Shown: positions 27,794 to 38,298 of the stretch, in pieces
How the letters are laid out: every line of letters begins with the position of its first letter
Position numbering within the stretch: the stretch's first letter is position 1
From: Gammaproteobacteria bacterium
Lineage (GTDB): Bacteria > Pseudomonadota > Gammaproteobacteria > SZUA-152
Assembly (NCBI GenBank): GCA_013152545.1
Contig: JAADGF010000025.1
Span: 55,119-114,423, forward strand
Direction of reading: 5' to 3'
DNA: 59,305 nucleotides
Notes under the pieces: model-generated
Told to the model about the DNA's origin: nothing
Database searches by the model: none
Seen by the model: only the letters and a program-made list of their open reading frames with translations
Translations under genes and position numbers: made by a program

Positions 27794-29216
27794 GCCACCT
27801 GTATTGGATGCAATTACTTCTGGCAATTCGGACTCAAAGATTATGATCACTAGCGATATGACCTCAAAACCGATACATTCCAAACCAATGTCATCGAAAA
27901 CCCAGAGCACCCATCAATGGCTACTTAAACTGATTTTTGTTGTTTTGATGATCATTGTGAGCCAACCGTTGTATGCAGGGGTTAATATTCAGCATTGGAC
28001 GACGGATAATGGCGCCCGGGTTTATTTTGTGGCGGCTCCTGAGTTACCCATGGTGGATGCACATGTTATCTTTGATGCGGGCGCTGCTAGAGATAATAAA
28101 AATGGGGGCGTCGCCATTTTAACCAACGCACTATTAGCCGAAGGGGCTGGTGGGCTTAATGCGAACCAGATTTCAGAACGGTTTGATGAGTTGGGGGTAA
28201 GGTTCAGCACTGATGCGCAACGGGATATGGCGGCACTAAAGCTGCGCAGTCTTTCTGAGCCGGGTGTGTTGCAAAATGCACTTGAAACCCTGGCGTTAGT
28301 GTTAACGGAGCCTGAATTCCCAGAAGAGGCTTTTCAGCGAGAAAGAAAACGTTTATTGGTGGGTATCGAGCAACGTAAACAGTCGCCGGGGGCATTGGCC
28401 GATGAAGCATTTTATAAAGCCATCTATAAGAATCATCCGTATTCTGCTATGCCAATGGGATATGAAAACAGTGTTAAATCTCTGAACATTGATGACCTTA
28501 AGGCGTTTTATAAGCGTTATTATGTTAGCGCTAATGCGGTTATTGCGATTGTAGGCGACCTTAATCGCAGCGAAGCAGAACAACTGGCTGAAAAAATAAT
28601 TGCTAGATTGCCGAAAGGTGAGCGTGCCGAGGCGCTACCAAGTGTGACGATTCCCAGTAAAGCAGAGAACGTGAAAATCGAACATCCATCTGCACAAACC
28701 CATATCCTTGTAGGACAGCCAGGCATGAAGCGCGGCGACCCTGATTATTTTGCGTTATATATAGGTAATCATATACTGGGAGGAAATGGTTTGGTATCCC
28801 GCCTAAGCAACGAAATTCGCGAAAAACGGGGTTTATCCTATAGTTCTTACAGCTATTTTTTGCCCATGCGCCAAAATGGCCCCTACACTATTGGATTGCA
28901 GACTCGCACCGAACAGGTCGACGAGGCACTTAACGTGCTGCGTCAAACAGTTAGTCAATTTATTGAAAACGGGCCGTCTAACGAAGAACTAGCCGCCGCC
29001 AAGAAAAATATAACCGGCGGATTTCCACTGCGCATTGCCAGTAATAAGAAAATTATCGGCTATATTGGCATGATTGGATTTTATGGTTTGCCATTGAATT
29101 ATCTTGACACCTTCAACGCTAAAATTAATGCAATTAACGTCGAAACGATCCAAGATGCATTTAAACGCCGTCTTAATCCAGATAAAATGGTGACGGTTTT
29201 AGTGGGTAAAATATAA
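27783..29216 (+). CDS. M16 family peptidase-like protein lacking the zinc motif (inactive partner)
   Basis: The first ATG (27783) lies inside the end of the preceding gene. A long hydrophilic leader precedes a signal peptide (LIFVVLMIIVSQPLYA). At the place of HxxEH the sequence reads GGVAILTNALLAEG, so zinc ligands are absent. The C-terminal half keeps the R/Y substrate motif region (IREKRGLSYSSYSYF). This is the expected non-catalytic partner of the upstream M16 protein, providing substrate binding. In many gammaproteobacteria rsmD or coaD follows; here the next gene is dut. Confidence 0.9.
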   Translation: MHTKPPVLDAITSGNSDSKIMITSDMTSKPIHSKPMSSKTQSTHQWLLKLIFVVLMIIVSQPLYAGVNIQHWTTDNGARVYFVAAPELPMVDAHVIFDAGAARDNKNGGVAILTNALLAEGAGGLNANQISERFDELGVRFSTDAQRDMAALKLRSLSEPGVLQNALETLALVLTEPEFPEEAFQRERKRLLVGIEQRKQSPGALADEAFYKAIYKNHPYSAMPMGYENSVKSLNIDDLKAFYKRYYVSANAVIAIVGDLNRSEAEQLAEKIIARLPKGERAEALPSVTIPSKAENVKIEHPSAQTHILVGQPGMKRGDPDYFALYIGNHILGGNGLVSRLSNEIREKRGLSYSSYSYFLPMRQNGPYTIGLQTRTEQVDEALNVLRQTVSQFIENGPSNEELAAAKKNITGGFPLRIASNKKIIGYIGMIGFYGLPLNYLDTFNAKINAINVETIQDAFKRRLNPDKMVTVLVGKI

Positions 29217-29240
29217 ACACTTCAACCTGACTCTTAAAAA

Positions 29241-29264
29241 TGAGCGCCGTACCAGCGGCGCTCA
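29241..29264 (+). terminator. Hairpin after the M16 pair
   Basis: tgagcgccg and cggcgctca form a perfect 9-bp stem with a 6-base loop, 25 bases after the stop. No U-run follows on the plus strand, though five A residues precede it. Confidence 0.55.
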
Positions 29265-29349
29265 CGACTATTCACTGTTTGTTCTCAGTGTATATACCCT
29301 CTCGCCACAAGTCGTTATACTACCTGCCGCAAGTAACTTAACCGAACAT

Positions 29350-29532
29350 CATCAGTTGAATGGTACGTAGCGTGCGTTATTTCACGATAAATGATCGAGG
29401 TTCGCAACAACAACGGACGCGATAAAAAAACCCGCTCTCCGTAGCGTTGCCACCCTTTAATTGAAAGTACTGAAAGTACAATATTTCAGTTTTTTCAAAA
29501 GCTTAGCGGAATATACAAGCGCTCAACTGATG
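29350..29532 (+). repeat. Fold-back element E, copy 1
   Basis: Inverted ends catcagttga and tcaactgatg bound about 183 bp. Blocks 'ttcgcaacaac', 'gcgataaaaaa', 'gctctccgtagcg', 'caatatttcagtt' recur around 48118-48460, where element B interrupts them. The ends resemble those of element A, so E and A may be related. It fills most of the gap 29217-29591. Confidence 0.65.
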
Positions 29533-29591
29533 GTTTTAGAGGTTTAACAAACGGTGTTAATTTTTCTTTATCGTATTTAACAGGCAAGTTA

Positions 29592-30047
29592 ATGAAAAAA
29601 GTTCAACTAAAAATCTTGGATGATCGTATCGGTACTCAAATACCGTTACCCGCCTATGCAACAAGCGGTTCGGCAGGTATGGATTTAAGGGCCTGTATTG
29701 ACAAGGCCATCGAATTATCATCAGGTCAAACAGAATTAATTCCTACCGGTATCGCAATACACATCAATGACCCAGGTCTTGCAGCGGTATTATTGCCACG
29801 TTCCGGGCTGGGACATAAGCATGGTATCGTGTTGGGGAATCTTACCGGGTTAATTGACTCCGATTATCAGGGCCAACTGTTTGTTTCCTGTTGGAATCGC
29901 GGTAGTAAAAACTTCACGATCAATCCCGGCGAGCGAATTGCACAAATGGTTTTGGTACCGGTATTGCAGGTTGAGTTTGATATTGTGTCCGAATTTACGG
30001 ATAGTCACCGGGGTGCAGGCGGATTCGGTCACACTGGACGTCACTAA
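29592..30047 (+). CDS. dut: dUTP diphosphatase
   Basis: Dut hydrolyses dUTP to dUMP and PPi, keeping uracil out of DNA and feeding thymidylate synthesis. The five trimeric dUTPase motifs are visible: AGMDLRA (1), [12 protein letters not shown] (2), [13 protein letters not shown] (3), [14 protein letters not shown] (4), and C-terminal [11 protein letters not shown] (5). The length of 151 residues matches E. coli. It starts the dut-algC-argB-pyrE order; coaBC, which often precedes dut, is not here. Confidence 0.97.
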   Translation: MKKVQLKILDDRIGTQIPLPAYATSGSAGMDLRACIDKAIELSSGQTELIPTGIAIHINDPGLAAVLLPRSGLGHKHGIVLGNLTGLIDSDYQGQLFVSCWNRGSKNFTINPGERIAQMVLVPVLQVEFDIVSEFTDSHRGAGGFGHTGRH

Positions 30048-30106
30048 GTTTAAAAAAATGTAACGACCTAATCTGATCTTTAAGTGTTCAATAATCACTC
30101 AACTCA

Positions 30107-30259
30107 CTTTTGATTTGTTCGAAAATAAGGAAAAAGTGCGGCATTTATAGCTGTAAATATGCACTTTAGACGCCGCTTTTTACATAACGTTTGACACTGA
30201 TTTTAACACGGTAATGAGCAAATCAACGGCAACCTGAGCAGTTACAAAAAACCAGTGCT
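30107..30259 (-). repeat. Fold-back element D, copy 3
   Basis: The first ~70 bases match, in reverse complement, the hairpin arm of copy 2 (ttttgatttgttcgaaaa, aaaaagtgcgg, gcacttt). The last part matches in forward orientation ('caacctgagcagttac', 'aaaaaaccag'), so the element is a larger fold-back than copies 1 and 2. With the unmarked leader to 30445 it accounts for the dut-pmm gap. Confidence 0.65.
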
Positions 30260-30445
30260 ATCTATCTAAAAGAATATGACGTGCTGGTTGGTTCCTAAGT
30301 ACATAGCCTAGGGGGCATTAAAAACTACAATAAATTATTATATGCAATTAAAATACAGTATTCACAATTATCACGCGTACTTGTTGCCAGACATTTACGT
30401 TTTGAGCAGACTATTTACTAATATATCCGAATACAGGTGTTAATG

Positions 30446-31843
30446 ATGTCAGCAGACTACCAAGCAACAGCCATTGAAGCTTCTATTTTTAAAGCCTACG
30501 ACATACGTGGGATAGTCAATGAAACTTTAACCGAAAACGCGGTTTATCAAATTGGGCTGGCCATCGGCAGCGAAGCCAACGCCCGAGGGGAACAGCATAT
30601 TTATGTTGGTCGCGATGGTCGGTTATCAGGTCCCACGTTGATAAAAGCGTTGACCCAGGGCTTGTTGGATAGCGGTCGTGATGTTACGAATATCGGTATG
30701 GTGCCGACACCCGTATTGTATTTTGCAGCTTATCATCTGGGCAGTGGTTCTGGAATTATGCTCACTGGTAGTCACAATCCGCCTAATTATAACGGCCTGA
30801 AAATGGTGCTAGGCGGGGAAACACTGGCTGGCGAGGCAATACAAATGTTGCGGCAACGCATTGAAAATAAGAACCTCGATACAGGAGCAGGCAGCTATAA
30901 GGCCGAAGATGTGACCTCGGCTTATCTGGATGCGGTTCTTAATGATGTTAAGTTGGCTCGTCCGCTAAAAGTTGCAGTGGATTGCGGCAATGGTGTCGCC
31001 GGAAGTATTGCACCCCAACTCCTAAAGGGGTTGGGCTGTGAAATCATCGAGTTGTTTTGTGATGTGGACGGCAATTTTCCTAATCACCATCCTGATCCCA
31101 GCCAAATGGAAAACTTGCAGGACTTAATTAGCGCAGTCATAGGGCAGCAAGCCGATATTGGCTTGGCATTTGATGGTGATGGTGATCGTTTGGGCGTTAT
31201 TACGCCCGACGGTAATATTATCTGGGCTGATCGCCAAATGATGTTATATGCTCAGGATGTATTGTCGCGAAACCCTGGTGGCGATATCATTTTTGATATC
31301 AAGTGTACTACCCACCTTGCCCGTATAATAAAAGAGGCGGGGGGCAACCCTATTATGTGGAAAACCGGTCACTCCTTTATTAAAGCCAAACTTAAAGAGT
31401 CAGGTGCATTGTTGGCAGGTGAAATGAGCGGCCATATCTTTTTTAAAGAACGCTGGTACGGTTTTGACGATGCACTCTATACGGCAGCCCGTTTGTTAGA
31501 GATATTAGCCAACGATCAGCGTAACGCCACGGAGATTTTTGACGCTCTACCCAATAGTGTTAATACACCGGAACTTAAGCTGGATATGGAAGAGGGAGAG
31601 CACTTTAAATTAATTGAACGTATGGTGGCTAATGCACAGTTTGGTAATGCAAAAATCACGACCATAGACGGTATTCGTGCGGATTTTGATGATGGTTTTG
31701 GTTTGGTGCGAGCTTCAAACACCACACCGTGTCTTGTGTATCGATTTGAGTCAGAAACCCAAGAAGGCTTGGAACGTATTAAGGACCAGTTCAGGACGCT
31801 AACGGAAGCTCAAGCCACAACACCAGTGACACTGCCCTTTTAA
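30446..31843 (+). CDS. algC: Phosphomannomutase/phosphoglucomutase (AlgC type)
   Basis: This alpha-D-phosphohexomutase interconverts mannose-6-P/glucose-6-P with the 1-phosphates, for LPS and exopolysaccharide sugars. Motifs: FKAYDIRG at the start, active-site phosphoserine loop TGSHNPPNYNGLK, metal loop DGDGDRLG, sugar loop GEMSGHIFF and phosphate loop RASNTTPCLVYRFE. ATG at 30446 (MSADYQ) has AGG 8 bases upstream; ATG at 30443 and GTG at 30437 are in frame. The length of 465 matches Pseudomonas AlgC. It precedes argB as in many gammaproteobacteria. Confidence 0.94.
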   Translation: MSADYQATAIEASIFKAYDIRGIVNETLTENAVYQIGLAIGSEANARGEQHIYVGRDGRLSGPTLIKALTQGLLDSGRDVTNIGMVPTPVLYFAAYHLGSGSGIMLTGSHNPPNYNGLKMVLGGETLAGEAIQMLRQRIENKNLDTGAGSYKAEDVTSAYLDAVLNDVKLARPLKVAVDCGNGVAGSIAPQLLKGLGCEIIELFCDVDGNFPNHHPDPSQMENLQDLISAVIGQQADIGLAFDGDGDRLGVITPDGNIIWADRQMMLYAQDVLSRNPGGDIIFDIKCTTHLARIIKEAGGNPIMWKTGHSFIKAKLKESGALLAGEMSGHIFFKERWYGFDDALYTAARLLEILANDQRNATEIFDALPNSVNTPELKLDMEEGEHFKLIERMVANAQFGNAKITTIDGIRADFDDGFGLVRASNTTPCLVYRFESETQEGLERIKDQFRTLTEAQATTPVTLPF

Positions 31844-31903
31844 GACTTAGGTTTCCAGCTTTGGGTTTAAATGGCCATAGGTTCAAACCCTTAGTAGACC
31901 TAA

Positions 31904-32923
<1,020 letters not shown>

Positions 32924-33076
32924 CGGCATAACCGGTTCCGCTTGTTGCGCAGCAATACGTCGATAACGAATAGCGTTATTATCACAAAAAACAAACGTGT
33001 TCTTATTTATATGCATTGGGCTGACAGACAGCGTTCCCTACCGGGATCGGTGCCCATCAGCTCAAAACATTACACC

Positions 33077-33928
33077 CTATCCTTCCGGCTGAAGGTCATC
33101 ACGAATACAGAACCAAACCGTTTTATAATCAACAACGAAGTGGCCGTCATCATCGTAAATGGGCATTTCAAACGGCGATCGAGAAGTGCCTTTTGGGCAC
33201 GGCGCGACGATTTCGTCAGCGATTAGGGGGCGTCGAGCTGCACTTTTGTCGGTAATTTTAAAAACCAATTGCTTTGTTTTTTCACCCGTAAGGTCAAGTG
33301 TGAAATCACTTGGCAAGCCCCTGAACCTGGATTCGACGGGGTTGCCATACAATGCATATGAGAGATCCAATTGACTACCGTACAGCTCTTCACTGGCAGA
33401 GATAGAACCAAGACCAAAGTGAGTCCACGCCGGCTCATGGGAAACACCTTGTCGAGCGAGGAACCTAAAATCTGAGATACCGTCTTGATCACGAACAGTG
33501 AGTTCAATCCAATAGTATCGCTGGCCTTTAAGGTAGGTGTTATCGAAATTCACTTGAATTTTAATTTCTTCCCGATCAGAAAATATGCGTCCAGTGGCTG
33601 TTGTCTCGAAACTAACCCCAGTGAGCGGATACACTATGCTTTCATTGGGTTCATTTTCGTCCATATCGTGTGACCAGATTGCAACATCAACTTCCGTAAC
33701 CGTTGTAGGGTTAATAAAAACTCCGATAGTCTCGACCCCGTTGATCCACCAGCCTCCACCTGGAACATAAAAATCATCAAGGGTTGACGAAGATTGCCCC
33801 CACCCCAGTGTACTGCCATCGGTATCTCCATTATTCCATAATTGATCAGCGCTAACACTGGAAACATTGAGACCAAGTGTCAGAAAGACTGCTGGCATTA
33901 TTTTTTGTATTGCTTGAATTGTTCTCAT
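33077..33928 (-). CDS. Secreted protein of unknown function
   Basis: The 283-residue protein starts after AAGGGG with good spacing and has a signal peptide (IMPAVFLTLGLNVSSVSA). The mature N-terminus (LWNNGDTDGSTLGWG, DDFYVPGGGWWINGVETIGVF) resembles secreted beta-sandwich proteins with an anchor or carbohydrate-binding look, but I cannot assign a family. A C-terminal part has two Cys (APCPKG, VWFCIRDD). It is inserted, in opposite orientation, between argB and pyrE, genes usually adjacent in this order, so it may be a later arrival. Confidence 0.7.
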   Translation of the reverse strand: MRTIQAIQKIMPAVFLTLGLNVSSVSADQLWNNGDTDGSTLGWGQSSSTLDDFYVPGGGWWINGVETIGVFINPTTVTEVDVAIWSHDMDENEPNESIVYPLTGVSFETTATGRIFSDREEIKIQVNFDNTYLKGQRYYWIELTVRDQDGISDFRFLARQGVSHEPAWTHFGLGSISASEELYGSQLDLSYALYGNPVESRFRGLPSDFTLDLTGEKTKQLVFKITDKSAARRPLIADEIVAPCPKGTSRSPFEMPIYDDDGHFVVDYKTVWFCIRDDLQPEG

Positions 33929-34169
33929 TTAAAGCCCCTTGAGTGCTCAGATGATTCTGAGTTTGGTCGCAGTATAGATAACCACAACTTACCATTGGTA
34001 TACAAAAACGAATTTGTAAAACAAACCAACAAAAGGGTTCTTAATCTCAATGTTAATACGTGATTTGCGAGGCGTACTTTAGGACAAAGTGAGGATAATG
34101 CTTGAACCCGCCATACCTGTTAATAACATAACGCTATTGTCGATAACAATGCTGGATAGAGGCGTTTAC

Positions 34170-34187
34170 TCGGATATCCATATCCGA
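34170..34187 (-). terminator. Short inverted repeat downstream of pyrE
   Basis: tcggatat, two bases, atatccga lies 23 bases beyond the pyrE stop. The stem is AT-rich and has no U-run, so termination is uncertain. The rest of the 33929-34209 gap shows nothing recognisable. Confidence 0.3.
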
Positions 34188-34209
34188 ATAGATCATTGCG
34201 AAGCAGGTA

Positions 34210-34854
34210 CTACTTCACGCCATATTTATTGCGATAATCATTAACGGCTGCAACATAGCCCCTTAACGTATCTTGTTGTTGTAAATAAGCAATTAAATGC
34301 TCCAGGGTAATGATGCTGGTAACATCAATTCCAAATTCATTTTCCACTTCATGGATTGCTGAAGCATCGCCTGTGCCTATTTCCTGACGATCCAAAGCGA
34401 TCACAACACCTGCCGGTTCTGCACCGTGCGCCTTAATGATATCGATGGATTCACGTACCGAAGTACCGGCCGAAATGACATCGTCAATAATTAATACTTT
34501 GCCCTTCAAAGGCGCGCCAACAATATCACCACCTTCACCATGGGATTTAGCTTCTTTTCGATTAAAGGCATAGGGTATATCACGCTTAAACCCCCTGGCC
34601 AGCGCAATGGTAACGGCACAAGCCAACGGAATGCCTTTATATGCGGGTCCATATACCATGTCATAAGAAATTTCAGAGGTTTCAATTGCTTGTGCATAGT
34701 AATGGCCTAAACGGTTCAGGCTTTCACCCGTGCTGAATAATCCACTGTTAAAAAAATAGGGGCTTTTGCGGCCGGACTTTAGCGTAAACACTCCAAATTT
34801 TAGAACACTGATATCAATTGCAAATGTAATAAAGTCTTTTTGGTAAGATTTCAT
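34210..34854 (-). CDS. pyrE: Orotate phosphoribosyltransferase
   Basis: PyrE joins orotate and PRPP to give OMP in pyrimidine synthesis. The family N-terminus MKSYQKDFITFAID is followed by FTLKSGRKSPYFFNSGLF, GPAYKGIPLAC, FNRKEAKSHGEGG and the PRPP loop VLIIDDVISAGTS. ATG at 34854 gives 214 residues, matching E. coli; ATG at 34860 (MTMK) is also possible. The frame to 34932 is a non-family extension. It lies divergent from xthA. Confidence 0.95.
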   Translation of the reverse strand: MKSYQKDFITFAIDISVLKFGVFTLKSGRKSPYFFNSGLFSTGESLNRLGHYYAQAIETSEISYDMVYGPAYKGIPLACAVTIALARGFKRDIPYAFNRKEAKSHGEGGDIVGAPLKGKVLIIDDVISAGTSVRESIDIIKAHGAEPAGVVIALDRQEIGTGDASAIHEVENEFGIDVTSIITLEHLIAYLQQQDTLRGYVAAVNDYRNKYGVK

Positions 34855-35058
34855 GGTCATAATGGCCTTAAATCGGATTAAGTTAGCAAACTTCAGGTTT
34901 ATTATTGTAACCAGCAGCGTTTCGCCTCGCAAACATCGCTGTCTTGTTAGTGTTGGTCGTTGCCCCGGCTTTAAGGCGGTAAATATTAACGATTCATGGA
35001 TAGAACTCTGTTTATTGGTTATTATTATGCTCGTTTGTTTGTCAGGGATCTATTTGGT

Positions 35059-35838
35059 ATGAAAATTATTACAGCAAATGTGAATGGTATTCGTTCTGCG
35101 GCAAAAAAAGGTTTTTTCGACTGGTTGCTTAAACAAAAAGCCGATGTGGTTTGTTTACAGGAGATTAAAGCCCAAAACCATCAGTTAGTGGATGAGGTTT
35201 TTTACCCCAAAAATTATCACACCTATTATTTTGAAGCACAGAAAAAAGGGTATAGTGGCGTGGGTCTTATTTGTAAACAGAAACCTGATAAGGTTATCTT
35301 TGGTCTGGGTGAAGGCTGGGAGGATATGGATGCAGAAGGGCGTTATATTCAAGCTGATTTTGGGAAATTAAGCGTCGCATCCCTTTATTTACCGTCGGGC
35401 TCCAGCGGAGATGAACGTCAACAAATTAAATTTAGCTTTATGGAGCGTTTTTTTGAAACACTAAAGGTAATGCGTCGAAAAAGGCGAGATTATATTTTGT
35501 GTGGCGATTGGAATATCGTACACAAAGAAATCGATATTAAAAATTGGAAGAGCAATCAAAAAAATTCCGGGTGCCTGCCAGAGGAGCGCGCCTGGCTGGA
35601 TCAATTGTTTGACACACTTGGATATGTCGATGCATTTCGCGTTGTTAACCAAGAACCACAGCAGTACACTTGGTGGTCAAATAGAGGTCAAGCTTGGGCA
35701 AATAATGTGGGTTGGCGGATAGACTATCAATTGGTAAGCCCAAAACTTAAAGATCGTGTACGCTTCGTTTCAATTTATAAAGATGAGCGTTTTTCGGATC
35801 ACGCTCCTTTGACCATTGAATATGATTGTTCAGTTTAA
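35059..35838 (+). CDS. xthA: Exodeoxyribonuclease III / AP endonuclease
   Basis: This Mg-dependent AP endonuclease repairs abasic sites. Motifs of the exonuclease III family: MKIITANVNGIRSA, LQEIKAQN (metal Glu), YSGVGLI, CGDWNIVHKEIDIKN, WRIDYQLVS and FSDHAPLTIEY. ATG at 35059 matches the family start and follows AGGGA; the upstream frame to 34996 is not family-like. The length is 259 residues. pyrE and xthA (exoA) are divergent neighbours in many gammaproteobacteria. Confidence 0.94.
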   Translation: MKIITANVNGIRSAAKKGFFDWLLKQKADVVCLQEIKAQNHQLVDEVFYPKNYHTYYFEAQKKGYSGVGLICKQKPDKVIFGLGEGWEDMDAEGRYIQADFGKLSVASLYLPSGSSGDERQQIKFSFMERFFETLKVMRRKRRDYILCGDWNIVHKEIDIKNWKSNQKNSGCLPEERAWLDQLFDTLGYVDAFRVVNQEPQQYTWWSNRGQAWANNVGWRIDYQLVSPKLKDRVRFVSIYKDERFSDHAPLTIEYDCSV

Positions 35839-36010
35839 CCGAATACGACGCGCTTCAGAAATTAGTGCCATGCCGTTTCATTCTGCGGCGCTAATAATAT
35901 GATAGACCTAAAGCTTAATCACTTTAACCTATAGGATATTGCTGCTGCATAAGACTCAGCTGATCGCTTTGATGCTGAAATTTGAAACTCTAAAAACCAA
36001 CCCTCGGTAC

Positions 36011-36171
36011 TAAGTCGGTGAGCACAATTATTTTAACATTTTCTTGTCTATTTTCCGGCCTTCTGCGTTGCTGCTACGATCACATAACTCACTATGCTCA
36101 TCGTCGCAGCGTCTTGAAGGTCATAAAATATCCTGCGATTGTTTGTTAAAATAATTATGCTCACCGACTTA
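36011..36171 (+). repeat. Fold-back element F, copy 1
   Basis: Inverted ends taagtcggtgagcac and gtgagcatt-type 'tgctcaccgactta' bound 161 bp; the arms continue with aattattttaaca. The centre pairs tgctacgat with atcgtcgca. The right end 'tta' at 36169-36171 is the aroE stop codon. It occupies half of the xthA-aroE gap (35839-36168); the other half shows nothing notable. Confidence 0.9.
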
Positions 36172-37032
36172 CAAATTTTGTCTGATGAGTTGAATCACCG
36201 TTTTAGTATCTGGTGCAATGGCGCGCCAGATCTGAAACGACTCGGCGGCTTGCTCCACTAACATACCCAGACCATCAACGATATTATTAATGCTCACCCC
36301 AGCGCTACGAGACCAGCGCATAAAGGCGGTGGCATCAGCACCATACATCATATCGTAACTCCAAGCGGTTTCTGAAAACACGGTTGCCGGTATGGGGGGG
36401 AGTTCCCCGTTCAGACTGGCTGAGGTCGCATTAATAACGAGGTCAAAGGATTTATTGTTAAGCCCTGAAAAGGGCATGGCATTAATGTCGATTTTCCGTG
36501 CATTGGGGGCGAATATTTTTGCCAGTTGTTCCGCTTTACCCAAGCTGCGGTTGGACAGGGTTAATGTGGCAGGTTGTTGTTCAATAAGCGGGGCAAGCAC
36601 ACCTCGCGCAGCTCCACCAGCACCAATGAGTAAGATACGTTTGGCACGAAGGGCAATACCCAAATTATTTGTTAAATCTCGAACCAATCCAATACCATCC
36701 GTATTATCGCCATATAAATGAGTGCTGTTCATGGGTTTTAAAGTATTAACTGCTCCTGCTAATGTTGCCCGTTCACTTAATTCATCAGCAATGTTATAAG
36801 CTTCCCGCTTGAAGGGCACGGTGACATTGAGACCTTTACCCCCAGTTGCAAAGAAATTCCCCACCGCCTGCGCAAACCCACCTGGATCGACTTGGATCGT
36901 GGAATATTGAATGCACTGTCGTGTTTGCTGCGCAAAAGCGGCATGAATTTGTGGGGATTTACTATGGGCTATAGGGTTTCCCATCACTGCATATTCATCG
37001 GGTTTTGATTCAAAATCAAAAATTGAAGCCAT
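36169..37032 (-). CDS. aroE: Shikimate dehydrogenase (NADP+)
   Basis: AroE reduces 3-dehydroshikimate in aromatic amino-acid synthesis. Substrate motifs are YAVMGNPIAHSKSPQIH, NVTVPFKREAY (catalytic Lys) and YGDNTDGIGLVRDL (catalytic Asp). The NADP motif is ILLIGAGGAARGV with SNRS following. A C-terminal GLGMLVEQAAESFQIW is typical. The length is 287 residues. The stop codon is formed by the end of fold-back element F. Only 12 bases separate it from pit, on the same strand. Confidence 0.96.
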   Translation of the reverse strand: MASIFDFESKPDEYAVMGNPIAHSKSPQIHAAFAQQTRQCIQYSTIQVDPGGFAQAVGNFFATGGKGLNVTVPFKREAYNIADELSERATLAGAVNTLKPMNSTHLYGDNTDGIGLVRDLTNNLGIALRAKRILLIGAGGAARGVLAPLIEQQPATLTLSNRSLGKAEQLAKIFAPNARKIDINAMPFSGLNNKSFDLVINATSASLNGELPPIPATVFSETAWSYDMMYGADATAFMRWSRSAGVSINNIVDGLGMLVEQAAESFQIWRAIAPDTKTVIQLIRQNL

Positions 37033-37044
37033 GTTTGTCTTGCC

Positions 37045-38298
37045 CTAGGTAAAAGTTTCCCGGATCAGAATAAAAAACACAATGGATAGAATAGCCCCTG
37101 CCGGTAAAGTGACAATCCAGGACATAAAGATGGTGCCCACCACATTAAGGTTCAACGCAGCAATACCACGCGCCAATCCTACACCTAATATGGCCCCTAC
37201 TAAGGTATGCGTTGTTGATATGGGTATCCCAGTACCGGAGGCAACAACAACCGTTGTGGCAGCCGCTAAAGTGGCGGCAAAACCCCGGCTTGGAGTAAGT
37301 TGCGTAATGCGAGTCCCGACAGTGGCGATCACCTTGTGCCCGTAAGTTAGCAAGCCAAGTAATATACCGCCGGCTCCCAGTGCCAATATCCATAGCGGTA
37401 AAACCGTGTTCTGGGCTACCTCCCCATTATTTTCAACAATACTAACCACCGCAGCTAAGGGGCCAATGGCATTGGCAACATCATTGGAACCATGCGCAAA
37501 AGCCATCGCACAGGCGGTAACAACCATCAAGATGCTAAAGACTTTTTCAACATTGGCAAATTGGAAGTTACGATCTTCATCGGGGTTAAATTTCATACGG
37601 TTTATCATTATTTTGCCAACAACAAAAATAATAATGCCAACAATTACCGCCGTAATATAATTCTGTGTCGTTGTTAATTGCACGCCAACGTGCTTTAACC
37701 CTTTGAACAATGTGACAAGCGCAATGATAAAACCCACTAAAAACATATACACGGGAACATAACGTTTGGCGTTGGCAAGTGGGTCTTTGGTATTCAAAAT
37801 AAGCCGTTGTACACTGAGAAATAAGGCGTACGCAAGGCTGCCAGCAATGACGGGGGAGATGATCCAGCTCATGGCGATGGAGCCAACTTTACCCCATTTT
37901 ACAGCTTCGATACCGATTCCAACCATAGCGAAACCCACAATGGCGCCAACGATAGAGTGTGTTGTTGATACCGGCCAGCCAAAACGTGTGGCAACCAATA
38001 GCCAGACAGCGGCGGCCAGCAGTGATGCCAGCATACCGAAAATGAGCAGTTCCGGTGTCCCGGCCATTAATTGTGAATCGATAATACCTTTTCGTATGGT
38101 TGCTGTTACTTGGCCGCCTGCCAGTAGAGCGCCAGCAAACTCGAAGACAGCGGCAATTAATATGGCTTGTTTAATTGTGATGGCGCCTGAACCGATCGAT
38201 GTGCCCATAGCATTGGCAACATCATTTGCGCCAACGCCCCATGCCATAAATAACCCAAATACGCATGCCAAAATAATATAGGTGCTACCGAATTCCAT
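37045..38298 (-). CDS. pit: Low-affinity inorganic phosphate transporter, Pit family
   Basis: Pit symports metal-phosphate with protons at the inner membrane. The two repeated PHO-4 signatures are GANDVANAMGTSIGSGAIT near the start and GSNDVANAIGPLAAV in the second half, with repeated GWPVSTTHSIVGAI and GIPISTTHTLVGAI. About ten hydrophobic segments are visible over 417 residues. It is preceded on the same strand by its DUF47 partner and followed by aroE. Confidence 0.93.
   Translation of the reverse strand: MEFGSTYIILACVFGLFMAWGVGANDVANAMGTSIGSGAITIKQAILIAAVFEFAGALLAGGQVTATIRKGIIDSQLMAGTPELLIFGMLASLLAAAVWLLVATRFGWPVSTTHSIVGAIVGFAMVGIGIEAVKWGKVGSIAMSWIISPVIAGSLAYALFLSVQRLILNTKDPLANAKRYVPVYMFLVGFIIALVTLFKGLKHVGVQLTTTQNYITAVIVGIIIFVVGKIMINRMKFNPDEDRNFQFANVEKVFSILMVVTACAMAFAHGSNDVANAIGPLAAVVSIVENNGEVAQNTVLPLWILALGAGGILLGLLTYGHKVIATVGTRITQLTPSRGFAATLAAATTVVVASGTGIPISTTHTLVGAILGVGLARGIAALNLNVVGTIFMSWIVTLPAGAILSIVFFILIRETFT

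Noticed and set aside
37766-38281. 171-codon plus-strand frame
   Set aside because: Antisense to pit; composition follows the complement of membrane codons.
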